Below, in pieces: positions 9,889 to 22,812 of a stretch of 64,000 nucleotides of DNA. The notes under the pieces were generated by a model. That model was not told the origin of the DNA, made no database searches, and was given only the letters and a program-made list of their open reading frames with translations. The stretch is from Citrus sinensis (Eukaryota; Streptophyta; Magnoliopsida; Sapindales; Rutaceae). The DNA lies in contig NC_068557.1 of the NCBI RefSeq assembly GCF_022201045.2, forward strand, positions 29,799,501 through 29,863,500. The letters are read 5' to 3'. A program made the position numbers and the translations under genes. The first letter of the stretch is position 1, and every line of letters begins with the position of its first letter.

Positions 9889-12800
9889 TCAGGCACTATA
9901 GTCTTTGTTGAAGTATTTGTCTTCCGGGTAATAGAAGGCATTCACCGTATTGCCTCCAAATTTCCTGCCACTTAGGGCGTTTTTTGCAGTGGCACAACCA
10001 ACAGCGTCATAATACTCCAAGAACACCTGCAAGTAGAACCATCAGATGTGCATTGCACAGCAAACTTGAAAATTACTATTTCTACCCAAAGAGGAAAATT
10101 TACCTTTCCAACTCCAGGCGTCTCTCCTCCATTTTGATCTGGCCGAGGAATAACAACATTCACCAGAGTTCCTAATTATCCCACCCAAGTAAACCGATGT
10201 TTAATAATATTACTACACATAATATGTGAAACATGAAGTTTACTCATTGTTTTGCTAAGTCCATAAGAGAAAAGGAATGTGAAAGTGAAGCAGAGAATCA
10301 CAAACTAAAATATTCCCTAATATTAGTGAAACCAAAACTGTGCAATAGCTATGACAGTCCTCAAACAGAGTTTCCCATAATAATGAGTCGCCATAAATGT
10401 AAGAGAGTTAACAGTCGATGAACTGTTTGATCCAAAAATTAAATCCCCAAAACCAATAAGATCTTTTGATGCTGTCAAACTAAATCAGTCCTAAAATGGT
10501 TCCATCTCATATCACGAAACGGGAAATAATGCACACAGAGAACATCACTTATTAGAAGCAATCAACTGTAGAGTAGAATAATGTGCATCTATACATACCA
10601 TATTTACCGCATTCTTCCCTCATGTCTTCTAATATTTCTTCATACTCTTCATCATCTGCAAGTGCATCGGCAGTAATTGCCTATATTATTCAGAAATAGA
10701 CAATTATCAGTTACAACAAATTCATTCAAAATCAGGACAGAAGCATATGGTCTAACTCAATTTTGCCACCAAATCATGTGTCCTTTCTCATAATCTATAA
10801 CCCTCTATTTGGCATTTGGATCAGGCAAGGGAATAGAAGTTATTCAATTTATGAGATTTTGCTATATAAATCAACAATATTATATCCTTTCCTCCTATTT
10901 CAAATATATATAAGTTCTTTAGTGAGGACATCCTCATTTTAACAAAGTAAGGATGCCACTAAAATTTAAAAAATTACATATTTAAATATCCTAACGGATA
11001 AATCACAGAGTCTCCAATGTATTGAAAAGCTGTGCTTTTTTGTATATTAGTGACATCGTTAGGAGTGAGGATGTCTTTATTTATCAGAGAATAATTCATA
11101 TATGTACACTTCATCAGAGAATAATTTTGTAGTGTACTTTTTTTTTTTTAATCTTTTATCTTGTCCCTAACTTTATTAAAAGTAAGGGATTCTCTTATTC
11201 ATATATACATATCAAAGAATGGCAATATTTTGGTAGAAGAATGAAAGTAGGAAGACTAGAGAAAAGGGGGTGTTACACTAGGAACAGGCAAATATACCTC
11301 AGTCAAGCATAAAACTTTAGCTAGAGTTTCTCCAAATAAAGACATTCCTCCTCCGAGAGTATTCATGCCACTAGTTTGTAAGGCCATTTTCTGAGACAGA
11401 TATTTATACAAGTCAATATAGATTAATGAGAATAACAAACAAAATATAAATACAAAACAGCACCAGAAGTTTGATTTACCTGGATAGCTATATGCTGTTG
11501 AGCCTGGGCTAATATGCTTTCTTGTTCAGTTTTAGATTGCCCACTGCTGTAAATTCCAATGAGTTTGTCAGAAGATTCAGGCATGATAAATGGTGATAGA
11601 ATATTCAGAGATAAATGCAGATCGACAATTAATTCAATAAAAGATAGCAAAATATGCCCATACCAATATGAAGGGAACTCAGAAGAAAATTAAAAATAGA
11701 AACCAGATGTTTCAGACACCAAAAGTTCTCTTCAAGAACATAGAACAAACAAGCAATCTAAAGGGACATACATTTTAAGATGTTTTATAAGAATCGAAAC
11801 AAGACAAGCACAACAGCTTCAAAACATACGTGAGGATCTTCTAAAGACATTTCTTCCCAGTAAAGGTATAGTTTCACATCAATTCTAGTAAAACATTCTT
11901 TTCCTCAAAATAGTTCCTTCAACTGGACAACCATAAAAGAGGAAGGTAATGGATGCACAAAGGAAAAGAATACAAGCAAACAATCAGATCAACGGGAACA
12001 AGAGCATAATGCAGCTAAAAGATAATGCAATTATCTTCAGTCCCAACCCAGATTCTTAAGGAACACTAACCTGGCAGTAGCTCGCCGAACAGTTAAAGTT
12101 TTATCACCCATTTTCAAGCCATTTAGAGCTGCACATGCTATGTCTGTCACCGCTGGATCCTGAAGTGCTTGACAATTAGTTGACAGTAATCAGAAATATA
12201 TGCAATCCACGGTTATAATAAATATGAATGTAGTTATATATGTGACTGACAATAAAGGAAAAAGGCCAGGTGGTAAACAACTAATTTGAAAGGAAATGAA
12301 AGAAAGGCTCTTGTCAAATATTCAGCAGGAAAAGCATTCTTCAGCAAAGAAATAAATGTTTTTGTCACAAATGCACAGTACTATGTAGAAGACCACATTG
12401 TTTAGCATGATTTCATTTACCTGATAGACACAGAAACCATATCCTTTAGAGTTCCCCGTGTCTCTATCCTTAACGAGGTCAAAACCATGAAGAGTCCTAC
12501 AATCGATGAAGAGTGCCATTAAAAATTGGGATACCACAATGGATCACATGTATAATAACAAGTAGAGATTGGTCAGTAAAGCACAAAACAGAAGCATTAG
12601 CACAGTAAAATTCAAGAAGAAAAGCAGTTTAGAAAGACTGGAGAATAGCTAAGATTTTGAGTCCATACCCAAAAGACTCGAGCAACTCTTTTATCTGAGT
12701 TTCAGTGAAGTAGTATGGTAATCCACCCACAAAGACCCGATCAGGTCCCTCTGCTCCACCAATTGCACTGTTAATCAAATAATAAATTACCAAATCAGCG

Positions 12801-15800
12801 GATGAGAAGATTTTTCAACCAATTACACATATGTCATCACAAAGTATGCATATTCCTATGCAAATTGATGAAAAAGAAACTGAGAACAAAGAAAATTAAC
12901 GATGTTCCCTTTGAGGGCTGCAACACTGGACTATACCAATAAACATATTTCACCTTAGCACAAATACTGATGCCACAATAATTTAAAAAAAAATTCCTTG
13001 TAACCAATCTTCAAACTAATAATGGTGCTAAATTACCCTGATGCAAGTCCAACAGCTGCCAAGTTAAGATTCGGACTTGGTTGGCCTGGACCAAGTGCTG
13101 CAGCTAATGTAGGGTTGTAATCCGTAGGTCTTCTTACCCTCACAGCAACCCCCTGGTAACATCACTGGGTGCATGTCAAATAGAAAACTAGCAAGTTTCC
13201 ATAAGTCACATATTATTCGATAATAACAAAATGATGTTAAATATGCCATAAAAACGTAGAGAAGTCAATTGGAAAGGTATTAATATATACACATGGTTCG
13301 CTCACCAGAATGAAAATAAAGATAGAAAGAAATTTACATGCCTCAAATATAATCCCATCTAATGCCATTGCATTACTCGCTTCTTCAACAGTTCTCATCT
13401 CCACAAATGCAAATTTCTTCTCATGATTGATGTAAACATTCACTACTGCATCACCTACAAGTTCAAATACCAAATTATGGACCACCTGCAACATGCGAGA
13501 TGCATGTACATATACTTGTTCAGGAGATAAGTAAGTTGGAAATACCAGGACCAGCAGAATTTCCTCCAATAGCAGTCATAACTTGGCTAAAGAATGTAGC
13601 AATTGCCTGTTTCAAACATAGAAAACCAACCATCATGCTTCAGAAAATGAAAAGAAATTTTCCATCCTCAGATTGGTGAAACACAAAAGAGGTCAACTGA
13701 TGTTATAACTGAAACAATTTTCAGCCCAACTCAACAAGTAGGTCATAGAAAAGTGTACACGTGGTATCTTATTAATACTAAACTTACTGGAAACCAGAAT
13801 AACTGACATTCAAGTTCAATTAAATTAGGTTTAATAATTCATTCCACGCCTACTTTCAGGACGAGGGGAAAAACCCTTATTCCACGCATAAGCAAGAAAA
13901 ACAAACAGTCCCCTTCTCTTATATTGGAGAATGGAGATGATAGTTTGAGTAAAAGTTTACATGGCATATGTGCCTTAAATTCTGAGTGTATACTAAAAGA
14001 ATGCATCACCAATTTCCAACTAGGTGTAAAATCAAATTGTGCTAAGTATTTACGATACTCCTTAAAGCATGCAAAATATCATATACAAAGAATGGTGGAT
14101 TGGAGCACAACACAAACATAAAGCATAATATGGTAATTGATAAGAGCAACCACACTATGTTTCTGACGATATGATTATAGGATATTTAAATGGAAAGGAC
14201 TTAACAATTATTAAAATGAATGAATATATTCTATATTGAAGAAATAGAAGCAAACAGAAGATAAAAGAGAACTAGGTGCGACATCAACACTGTTCAACTT
14301 AGCAAACTATAAACACTATAAACATGCAACTTTATCATTCTTTTCGAGAAAGAGAGCACAAGAACCAGCAAAAGAGAATTGAGTGCAGAACCTGTTCATT
14401 AGCCAAAGGAGGAAGCCCACCAACATATACTCGGCGAGCATGCCTCGTGGCCTATCAAAGAGCCAAAAACAGAAAATCCACTGTAAATGAACAACCATAA
14501 AAAAAGAATTAAATACAAATGGTAACCACCAAAAAAAGATTAAAAAAAATGGAGAATAAGGCAAATACATCTTTATCTATCGGGTAAATCTTTATGTACC
14601 TGTTGAGTCATGACTTGTACCGGCATCAATGGAAAAGCGCCCAACTGTGACACATGAAAATATTAGACACACATATCTTCTTCCTTTTTTTTTTTTTTTT
14701 TTGATAGAGACTATGAGTATTTGTATTAATAAATAATGGACAAAGTACACTTTAGTAGTGGACCAGGTATCCACCCAAAATCAATCAACACTATATAAAA
14801 TAGTATCAATCCCCAAAAGTCTGATTTAACCCAAAAGAGACTACCTAAACCCATACAAAAATGAGTAGAATACACTCTAAGAGTGAGTTTGGCACATTGT
14901 ATTGCATTACTATATTTGATGTAGTATTCACTGTATTATATAGAATAATATTTTTTATTTTAACATTTAGATTAAATTAATAACCTAAGATTCATTTATA
15001 TTCAATTAATAATTTAAACTTTTATAATTAAAATAAAATTTTTCACCACCAAACGTCGTATTTTAGTGTCATTTGAACTATATTTTGATCCATTAGAATC
15101 ATTATTGTTTGTGCAACTATTTCTTGCAAAGAATTTTTCATTTGCCATAGATCTACGGTCAAAGTTTTGGCTTTCAAATTTTTTACTGTAAGTTTATGGA
15201 AAACGGAAGCTTTTTCTAGTAATAATTGTACCACTAGGTATTCCCAACAATAAGGATTCTAATAATACCAAATTTTAGTGCAAAACATGATGCTAAGCGG
15301 AGGCCATTAGTGGCCGGCAGCTGTCAAACTATCGCTGGTAGTTCATCAGCACCGACAGCAGCATACTTGAGTTTTTAATTTTATTAAAAATTTATATTTA
15401 GTTTTTAATTATTTTAATTAAGCAAATTTCAAAAAAATAATGTTAACAGTTCCGTATTACACAAATCCAACCCCCTCGCCTCGGGTTTATTTAACGCGAC
15501 ATGGTTCGCTTTATGGTGTATTACTGTATTGGACACGAAGACTTAACAAACATGGGATTGCATTGCATTAGCTAATGCAATTCCATGTAATGTGGTGTGC
15601 TAGACACACCCTAAATCCCTAAAATTCCCTTCCAATTAAGATGAGTGAAGAAAAAGCGTCCAATCACCGACACCCAAAGCAAAGCTAAAATGTAAACTTT
15701 ATACCACAAGCTATCATAATTGTCCCCTTTTAACTCTTCGAAAATTCTACTGTTTTTTTATGCCAAATCACCCAAAAGATAGTTGAAACTGCACTTCTCC

Positions 15801-18800
15801 AAAACGTCTTACTTTCCTCCCTTTCCCAAACGCTTCAATGTTCCCCCTTAACAAAGCTTCAAAAGAACACAGACTAACCACCATAAGTTTGCTTCTTCCC
15901 ACAATCTAGAAGCAACTTCATAATGAAAAAACAAATGCTTAGTATTCTCTTCACTTCTTCTGCCCATCACACGCCATGAATGTGTTAATTTTTATTAGAG
16001 CTAAAGCCCAAATAAAGAATTGAATTTTTTTTTTTTTAGGGGAGGTGTTGGGGGAAGGGAATTCTAGCTTTCCATATCATTCTGAATGCTTTGAAATCTT
16101 CCACCGAATCATCATCGATTGGCCATCCAAAATAGGATTAACAAGTGAAAACTCCAGAAGATTTCAATTCCCACACTCTTTTATCTTCTTTCCCTCCGTC
16201 AATAATAACACTATTAATCAAATCAATAACAGTAGCAAACTCTTAAATTTCTCTCACTAAAGCTTCTTTCAAAATTGAAGTTCCAATTCCAATTTGAAGG
16301 AGAAGAAAATTGCTAAAAAGAGTGGATTGCACCATTTTTATAAGAGCAAAGTCTATAAAGACGAGGTGCACACTCACACAAAGGAGCATCTCCTATCCAT
16401 TTATCTTCCCAAAATATAATAAATTGACCATTTCCCATGACTGGCTCACTATGGCTAATTTAAGATTCATATTCCTTTGAAATAGCTTTCCAAGGACTTT
16501 TAAAGCTCCACAACTAACCTTTTTTGCATCCGAACCATTAGAATCAAGGCCATATTTGCTTCTTATCACTTCATGCCACAGGTTATCTTTCTCAAGAGGA
16601 AATCTCCATAACCATTTCACCAAAAGAGCCCGATTTTTGTTCTCCAAATTACGAATTCCTAACCACCCCCACCCCCAACCCCACCTTCTCTTTTTGCCAA
16701 AGTAATAGTGTTCCACTTAGGTGAGCACCATTAATATCATCGAACCATTCCCACAAAAAGTCTTCTCAACAATCTTTCTAATCTTTTAGCTACCCCACAA
16801 GGAATTTTGAATAATACACATATCTTCATGCAAATAAACATACAGAAATAGTATTTAATAAGCAGCACAAATATACAGATGATAACTCAAAGGAAATAAT
16901 TTCTGAGGAGCTACTTGTGAAAAATATAAACCTGTGTCGCTCCAAAAGGTAACATGTTTTGTGCCATTTCTGGAACTGCTGAAGGTACACCAGGCAATTG
17001 CCCTGTATTATAATAACAAAAGGAAGCAAGTAAAAGGACAAGGATGAGTTATATATGGCTAATAAATTTACACACACACGTTGCTACTAAATCTTAAGAG
17101 CAACAACTCTCAAAGCCTAGAACTACAATGTGATAAGACTATAGAGAGAAGCCTAATTCATACCTAAATACTCAATAAATAAAGAAAGAAATGAATTCCA
17201 TCACTGCAGATGCTAGGGAAATATGTGTAAGTCTACCAATGACAACTGTTGCCGGTTGAAGGCGAACAAGATCCAGCCAATCGAAGCACTAGCTCTCCAT
17301 TGGACATTAAATCAACGGAAATCACATCCATGGGTAGCACAGTGGAACATGTAGCCCAAACATTGCCTTCTTACCCAACCGATAGACACAAAACACAAAC
17401 AAACAACCACACACAACAGCCAAACAACACAACAATGGTTCTCAGTTTCCATAGAAATCCATTAGATAAAAATTAAAATGAACAAATTTCACAAACAATA
17501 TTAAAAGTTAAAGGTGAGTGAAGTAAAATTCAAAAATAATTTGATAAAAGTTCTGTGATGAAATAACTCTTCTCTTGGATGAAAAGGGTCTAGTGTTATT
17601 GACTAGTCAATAGGAGATTGTTTCATATTTGGAATAGAGGCTGGAGGCAAACCTGGAACAGCAGCACCAGGTAGCATGGCTGCAGCAGGTGGCGCCATAT
17701 CAAAGCCACTTCTCCGCTTGCTGCAGATAAAATATAGAAGGTAAAAAGAAATAATGAACAAAGACATAAACGCTATACTTATCCTAATGTTATCTGTTCA
17801 CGGAATGAGAAAAAATATATCTCAAAATTTTTACATGTAAAGCCTTTCCCCATATAACATCAACAACTTTCACAGTTTCACCACCTCAATGACCATGTTT
17901 ACATTAAGTTGTTCTATACCTTTTCGAGGGAGAACGGGAAGGAGAGAGTGATTTAGATCGGTTCCTGAATCTGTCACTTGAATGGGAACGTGATCTATGT
18001 CTATGCCTCCTTTCTTTGTCTCGATTATAGTCACGGTGCCTACCCCCAAAAAAAAAAATTCAAAATAGATATTCAAACATGTTTAGACTATGTAGCACAC
18101 ATTGTCATCTCCGAATGGGTCAGGAGCTGTATATTCACAGCAGAAACTTCCACAATAGCAGGAGATCAAGAAGGGTGAAAAAATAAAATTAGCAAATGAC
18201 TTCCATAAATAAATGCCAGAGCAAATGATAACCTGTCTGTCCTGTCATGATCACGAATCCCTTCGCGGTCATATTTATAATTTTTGTCCCTTCTTCTGTC
18301 ATCCCCCCCACTTTTAAAGTCTCTGTGATGCCTATCTCGCCCTCGCTCTCCAGTCCTGGACCTTCCAGATACCCATGAACTCTGCTCACGTAATTTCACA
18401 ACACAAGTTAACCACTTCGCAAATTACGTGTTATTATTTCATTTCTAGACATATCTCTAGCACACTTATTATTAATCACATTCCATATTCGATTTAACCA
18501 CAAAAGTAACTCATTAAAAACATTCTTTTTCTTACTCCAAACAAGGTCAATTGAACTCCCCTACACATCTATTTTTCCAATTTTGTTTCACGAGTAAAAT
18601 AGTCTGTGAAAAAAAAAGAAGCACCTCCTCAACTATAATAATTAGAGCTTTCAACTATACGGTGATTTGATTCAAAATCGAAGTTTTATTGAGGACATAT
18701 TCTTCAATCTAGAATAGCATAGAGATATGTTATAATGAAGGAGACCTTAACCAATTAATACAAATCTCAAAATTTATAAATAAAACACTTCAATGGTCAA

Positions 18801-18910
18801 CTATAATTATATTACAACAAATTTAAAACTCTTAACAAAATCAAAGAAAGCGAAACCTTGTGACGCGACCCTTCGCCAACAGCGTCGTATCTAATATCTC
18901 TGCCAGACAT
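9889..18910 (-). CDS. U2AF65: Splicing factor U2AF large subunit (U2AF65)
   Basis: Eighteen exons on the minus strand: 18910-18857, 18381-18233, 18039-17920, 17720-17653, 17002-16932, 14644-14600, 14451-14392, 13606-13546, 13454-13342, 13152-13037, 12767-12669, 12496-12421, 12159-12071, 11546-11480, 11390-11298, 10680-10599, 10171-10104 and 10026-9889, totalling 522 residues. Order of parts: N-terminal RS/RD-rich region (about 19-125), a proline- and hydrophobic-rich linker, RRM1 from about 175 ([22 protein letters not shown]), RRM2 from about 296 ([19 protein letters not shown]), and a C-terminal U2AF-homology RRM from about 420 ([21 protein letters not shown]). The protein binds the intronic polypyrimidine tract and recruits U2 snRNP in the nucleus. 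Intron 9 needs a GC donor (GAG|GCATGT). Intron 5 is 2.3 kb because of transposon insertions. Confidence 0.95.
14682..16790 (-). mobile_element. Truncated L1-type (non-LTR) LINE remnant in a U2AF65 intron
   Basis: On the minus strand a reading frame (about 16716-16393) contains [20 protein letters not shown], then [20 protein letters not shown]. This is the segment of plant L1-type ORF2 proteins just downstream of the reverse transcriptase, leading into the zf-RVT region. The frame breaks repeatedly beyond it. A run of about 18 T on the plus strand at 14685-14702 corresponds to the 3' poly(A) tail of the element. The upstream boundary is approximate. A Harbinger-like MITE (14881-15611) is inserted in the 3' half. 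The element is 5'-truncated, has no complete ORF, and lies antisense-neutral within an intron, in the same orientation as the host gene. Confidence 0.7.
14881..15611. mobile_element. PIF/Harbinger-like (Tourist-type) non-autonomous element, nested in the LINE
   Basis: The left terminus GAGTGAGTTTGGCACA resembles the reverse complement of the right terminus (GGGTGTGTCTAGCACA). Both ends are flanked by TAA, the 3-bp target duplication typical of PIF/Harbinger. The 731-bp interior is AT-rich and codes for nothing recognisable. Because it splits LINE-derived sequence, it inserted after the LINE. Confidence 0.6.
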
Positions 18911-19795
18911 TGCAACCTTGAATTACGAACCCTAATTTTTAACAGAGCCAAAAATAGCTCCAATAGAGTAATATATGTGCTCACTGTTCCCAGTCACAAA
19001 TGCTTTAATTCGCTAAGAAAGAGGGACCTTCGTCTAATTGGTAATTTGGTATGCCAAAACACACCATCGAGGCAACAATTAACAACAGGGTACCAAGCTG
19101 CAAAACTCTTAAAAAAATATGCCAACTTAAACCATAATTACCTAAATATCCATACTTTTTTCTAAATAGAAATAGAAATTTAGACCTTTCGCAATTGAAT
19201 TTGCAGTACTAGCAGCACTCTACAGCTCTTACACTGTGGTTTGGAACACTTGGACTTACAAAGTTTTTTTTTTGGGCTGCTTTTGGTTAACACGCCCCCG
19301 AAATCTTTTATAACACTTGTTTTGAATTTTATATCTTAAAATACCTCCCATTTTAATTTATAAAATACAAATTCAAACAAAAAAAATTAATCATATTGCT
19401 AAAAAATTTCTGATATCTCTTTTAATTTTTGTTATAAAATATATAAAAATCCTAAAAGTTTTAATTATTTTATTCTTATTGTATTATTTATATGTCCATA
19501 ACTCAAAATATTATAATTTTCTTTAAAAAATATTTTTAATTAACAATAATAATAAAATATAAATTAAATTATGCAATGGGATGGGTGTAAGATGTTTTAC
19601 GTGAAGATTTTTAAGAAAATAGAAATCCATAAAATAACCCAAAATTTGATACGTTGTAAGAAGTTACGAAAGAAATCATTCCGTAGAGAAAAAAATTTTG
19701 GCACCACAAAATTATAAAACAGTAACATCGTGAAGCGTTCCCCCACCTAAAAAAAAAAGAATTGACTCTCTTAAGAAGCAACAATTATATAAGAA
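18911..19795. other. U2AF65 promoter side and AT-rich spacer
   Basis: Upstream of the U2AF65 start codon. No clear TATA box or second gene is visible. From about 19290 the sequence becomes very AT-rich with poly-A and poly-T runs. Confidence 0.4.
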
Positions 19796-20557
19796 TTAGA
19801 AAATAGGACCGCATTTCATGCGGCTTTGAAAAAAAAAATTAGTATTATTATTTTTTCTTACTTTACACTTGATAAAAACTGATAAAAAATATGAATTGAT
19901 TTTTTTTTTAAGATGAGGCAGCCTTATAAAAAATTAAAAAAAGTATTAGCCAGCAATACAAATAAAGAAGCAACGCAAGATAAAGAATAAAATGAGAGAA
20001 TATGTTATAAAGTGATTTTATTCATTCCAATTGTGTGTGTACAAAACAAAAAGATGAGCTCTCATTTTATAGTTACATAATCACTCCATGAAATTAATGA
20101 AAAATTATGGATCATAATTACTTGTGAAATAGTGGGAGTTATATGGAAGCTAAAGGTTGTTAATGAGAGATAATGGGGAGATTAAGAGATATATGTTATG
20201 AACATCTACATTTATTTTAATAAATTCATAACACTTCCCCTTGGACGTTCATTACAAATAATATGCCTCATTAAAACCTTTACATAATTGTTATTGTGTA
20301 ATAACAATCAAATTAATTGTGAGAAGATGAAAAGCTAAATGTAAAAAAAATATTCTTTATTTATTAGATAATAGAGAATATACAAAGATGAGAAATGGTG
20401 ATGCCACATCACCTCCTCAAGTCCCAGTTTTAATTGTGAGAAGATGAAAAGCTAAATGTAAAAGAAAATTTATTTATTTATTAGATAATAGAGAATATAC
20501 AAAGATGAAAAATGGTAATGTTACATCACCTCCTCAAGTCCCAGCTTTATATATATA
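19796..20557 (-). mobile_element. Helitron-like element A (3' end intact-looking, 5' end merged with the next copy)
   Basis: Read on the minus strand the unit ends in a GC-rich hairpin (stem CCGCAT/ATGCGG, 19809-19823), nine bases and then CTAA, the CTRR terminus expected of Helitrons, followed by T. Its other end carries the motif GCCACATCACCTCCTCAAGT and CCCAG...TTTATATATATA (reverse complement on the minus strand). That motif recurs at the far ends of the other copies and lies in a 118-bp tandem duplication (about 20315-20432 and 20432-20550). No RepHel ORF is present, so it is non-autonomous. It also contains an LTR-element-like segment (see separate entry). Confidence 0.5.
19975..20300. 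mobile_element. Possible fossil LTR-retroelement fragment (Copia-like), low confidence
   Basis: A non-repeated block inside Helitron-like element A includes a stretch (about 20230-20280) resembling sequence that I associate with the edges of plant Copia elements. No coding part, paired LTRs or complete structure is visible. It is a short, broken scrap if the attribution is right, of undetermined age. Confidence 0.25.
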
Positions 20558-22398
20558 CTAGGAAATAGAACCGCACTTTGTGCGGCTTTAAAAAAACATT
20601 AGTATTATTTTTTTATTACTTTATAATTGATGAAATTGATAAAAAATATGAATTATTTTTTTTAAAGATGACGCAGTCTTATAAAACTAATGTTATTTAT
20701 GAAAGTTAATTATTTTTTGTTAACATTAAAAATATATATTAATGTGTATAGTTAAGTTTACACAACCTTTTTATCAATAAAAATTATGTTCACACTAATC
20801 AACTCTCCATTTTTTTTGGTATTAACAGACTCTCACATCTTACAAAGCCTAACCTTTATCATCCAACTATCTTTATCATTGTTTAACTCATAAAAAAAAT
20901 AGTACTCCATGAAGCATATAATACTAAAAATTTAAATAAGTCAAAAAATAAAAATACAAGAACATTTCTAAAGAGGATGTTGGTTAAATAATTAAAAAAA
21001 CTCAAACATAACAAATCTTAAATGCTTAATATTTATAAAGCTTGAAAAAGTCAAAAGATACTAAATAAAAGGTTACATAATTAAATATGGGATTATGACA
21101 TTAAAATTAGGTCATAGGGTATTGGTGAGGGAAGATGAAGGAACATTCCTTCCTATATTAATTAGTTAATGTATTTTAAACCACTAAAGTTTAGTTGTTG
21201 GCTTAATAAAATAAATGAATGTTTCAAAACTTATAATTAATTTATTATTAATGGTTATATATTGTTGAATTTAAATAGAAAGAGAAAGAGACATGTAATC
21301 TTTTGTAATCTATTAATTATTTTATATTTTTAATATTTTGTAATGTAATTATTTTTTAATCTCAACAAATATATTAGATAATAGAAAATATAAAAAGATG
21401 AGAAATAATAATGTCACAAATCTTAACTACTTAATATTTATAGAGTTTGAAGAAGTTAAAATGTACTAAACAAAAGGTTGCATAATTAAATATGAGATTA
21501 TAACATTAAAATTAGACCCTAATGGCATTGTTGAGGGAAGATGAAGGAACATTCCTTCTTATATTAATTAATTGATATACTTAATCCACTAAAATTTAAT
21601 TGTTGGTATAATAAAATAAATAAATGTTTCAAGATTTATAATTAATTATTATTAATGGTTACATATTATTGAATTTAAATAGAAAGAGGAAGAGACATGT
21701 AATCTTTTATAATCTAATAATTATTTTTTATTTTTAATATTTTGTAATGTAATTATTTTTTTAATATCAACCAATTTATTAGATAATAGAGAATACAAGA
21801 AGATGAGAAATAGTGATGTCACATCACCTTCTCTAGTCCCAACTTTATATATATATAGATAAATATAGATTTTTAATATTTTGCAATGTAATTATTTTTT
21901 AATCTCAACCAATATATTAGATAATAGAGAATAAAAAAAGATGAGAAATAATAATGCCACAAATCTTAAATATTTAATGTTTATGGAGTTTGAAGAAACC
22001 AAAAGGCACTAAACAAAAGATTGAATAATTAAATATGAGATTATGACATTAAAATTAGGCTCTAAAGGCATTGTTGAGGGAAGATGAAGGAAACTTCCTT
22101 CCTATATTAATTAATTAATGTATTTTAAGCCACTAAAATTTAATTGTTGGCATAATAAAATAAATGAATGTTTCAAAACTTATAATTAATTATTATTAAT
22201 GGTTACATATTGTTGAATTTAAATAAAAAGAGGAAAAGACATGTAATAATTTATAATCTAATAATTATTTTCTATTTTAATATTTTGTAATGTAATTATT
22301 TTTTAATTTCAACCAATTTATTAAATAATAGACAATATGAAATTATGAGAAATGGTGATGCCACATCACCTCTTGTAGTCCCAACTTTATATATATGT

Positions 22399-22436
<38 letters not shown>

Positions 22437-22812
22437 TAATTCATGTATTTTATGTCACTAAAGTTTAATTGCTAGCATAATAAAATAAATAAATATTTCA
22501 AAAGACTTATAATTAATTATTATTAATGATTACATATTGTTGAATTTAAATAGAAAGAGAAAAAAAAAGTACAAAGAATATCGACCAATATTTTAGATAT
22601 TTTATATAATAGAAAATATAAAAAGATGAGAAATGATATATATTAATAAAGTTACTATTTATTAAATGAGTTAAATACAATCAAATTAATTATGAGAAGA
22701 TGAAAAAACAAATCTAAAAAAAACATCTCTATTTATTAGATAATAGAGAATATACAAAAAAGCAAAATAGTGATGCCACATCACCTCCTCAAGTCCTAGC
22801 TTTATATATATA
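20558..22812 (-). mobile_element. Helitron-like element B (with internal tandem duplications)
   Basis: Starts on the plus strand with CTAG (20558-20561), nine bases and the hairpin CCGCACTTTGTGCGG (20571-20585). Read on the minus strand this is a Helitron 3' end: hairpin, short spacer, CTAG, then T. Inside, a unit of about 540 bp is repeated (compare about 21361 and about 21898, both reading CTCAAC.AATATATTAGATAA). Three copies of the far-end motif, TCACCT followed by AGTCCCAACTTTATATATA, or close variants, occur at about 21816, 22349 and 22771. A GATA microsatellite sits at about 22401-22435. No transposase or helicase coding is present. Confidence 0.5.
22401..22436 (+). repeat. (GATA)n microsatellite
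   Basis: About nine uninterrupted GATA/TAGA units at the AT-rich far end of one Helitron-like unit. The single-unit form of the same motif is present in the other copies (about 24091-24103), so the microsatellite probably expanded from the element's own terminus. Confidence 0.85.

Noticed and set aside
13237-13569. 110-residue minus-strand ORF next to U2AF65 exons
   Set aside because: It reads through two introns of U2AF65. Only part ([20 protein letters not shown]) is real exon.
16045-16260. Plus-strand ORF in the U2AF65 intron
   Set aside because: It is the antisense of LINE-derived sequence, not a gene.
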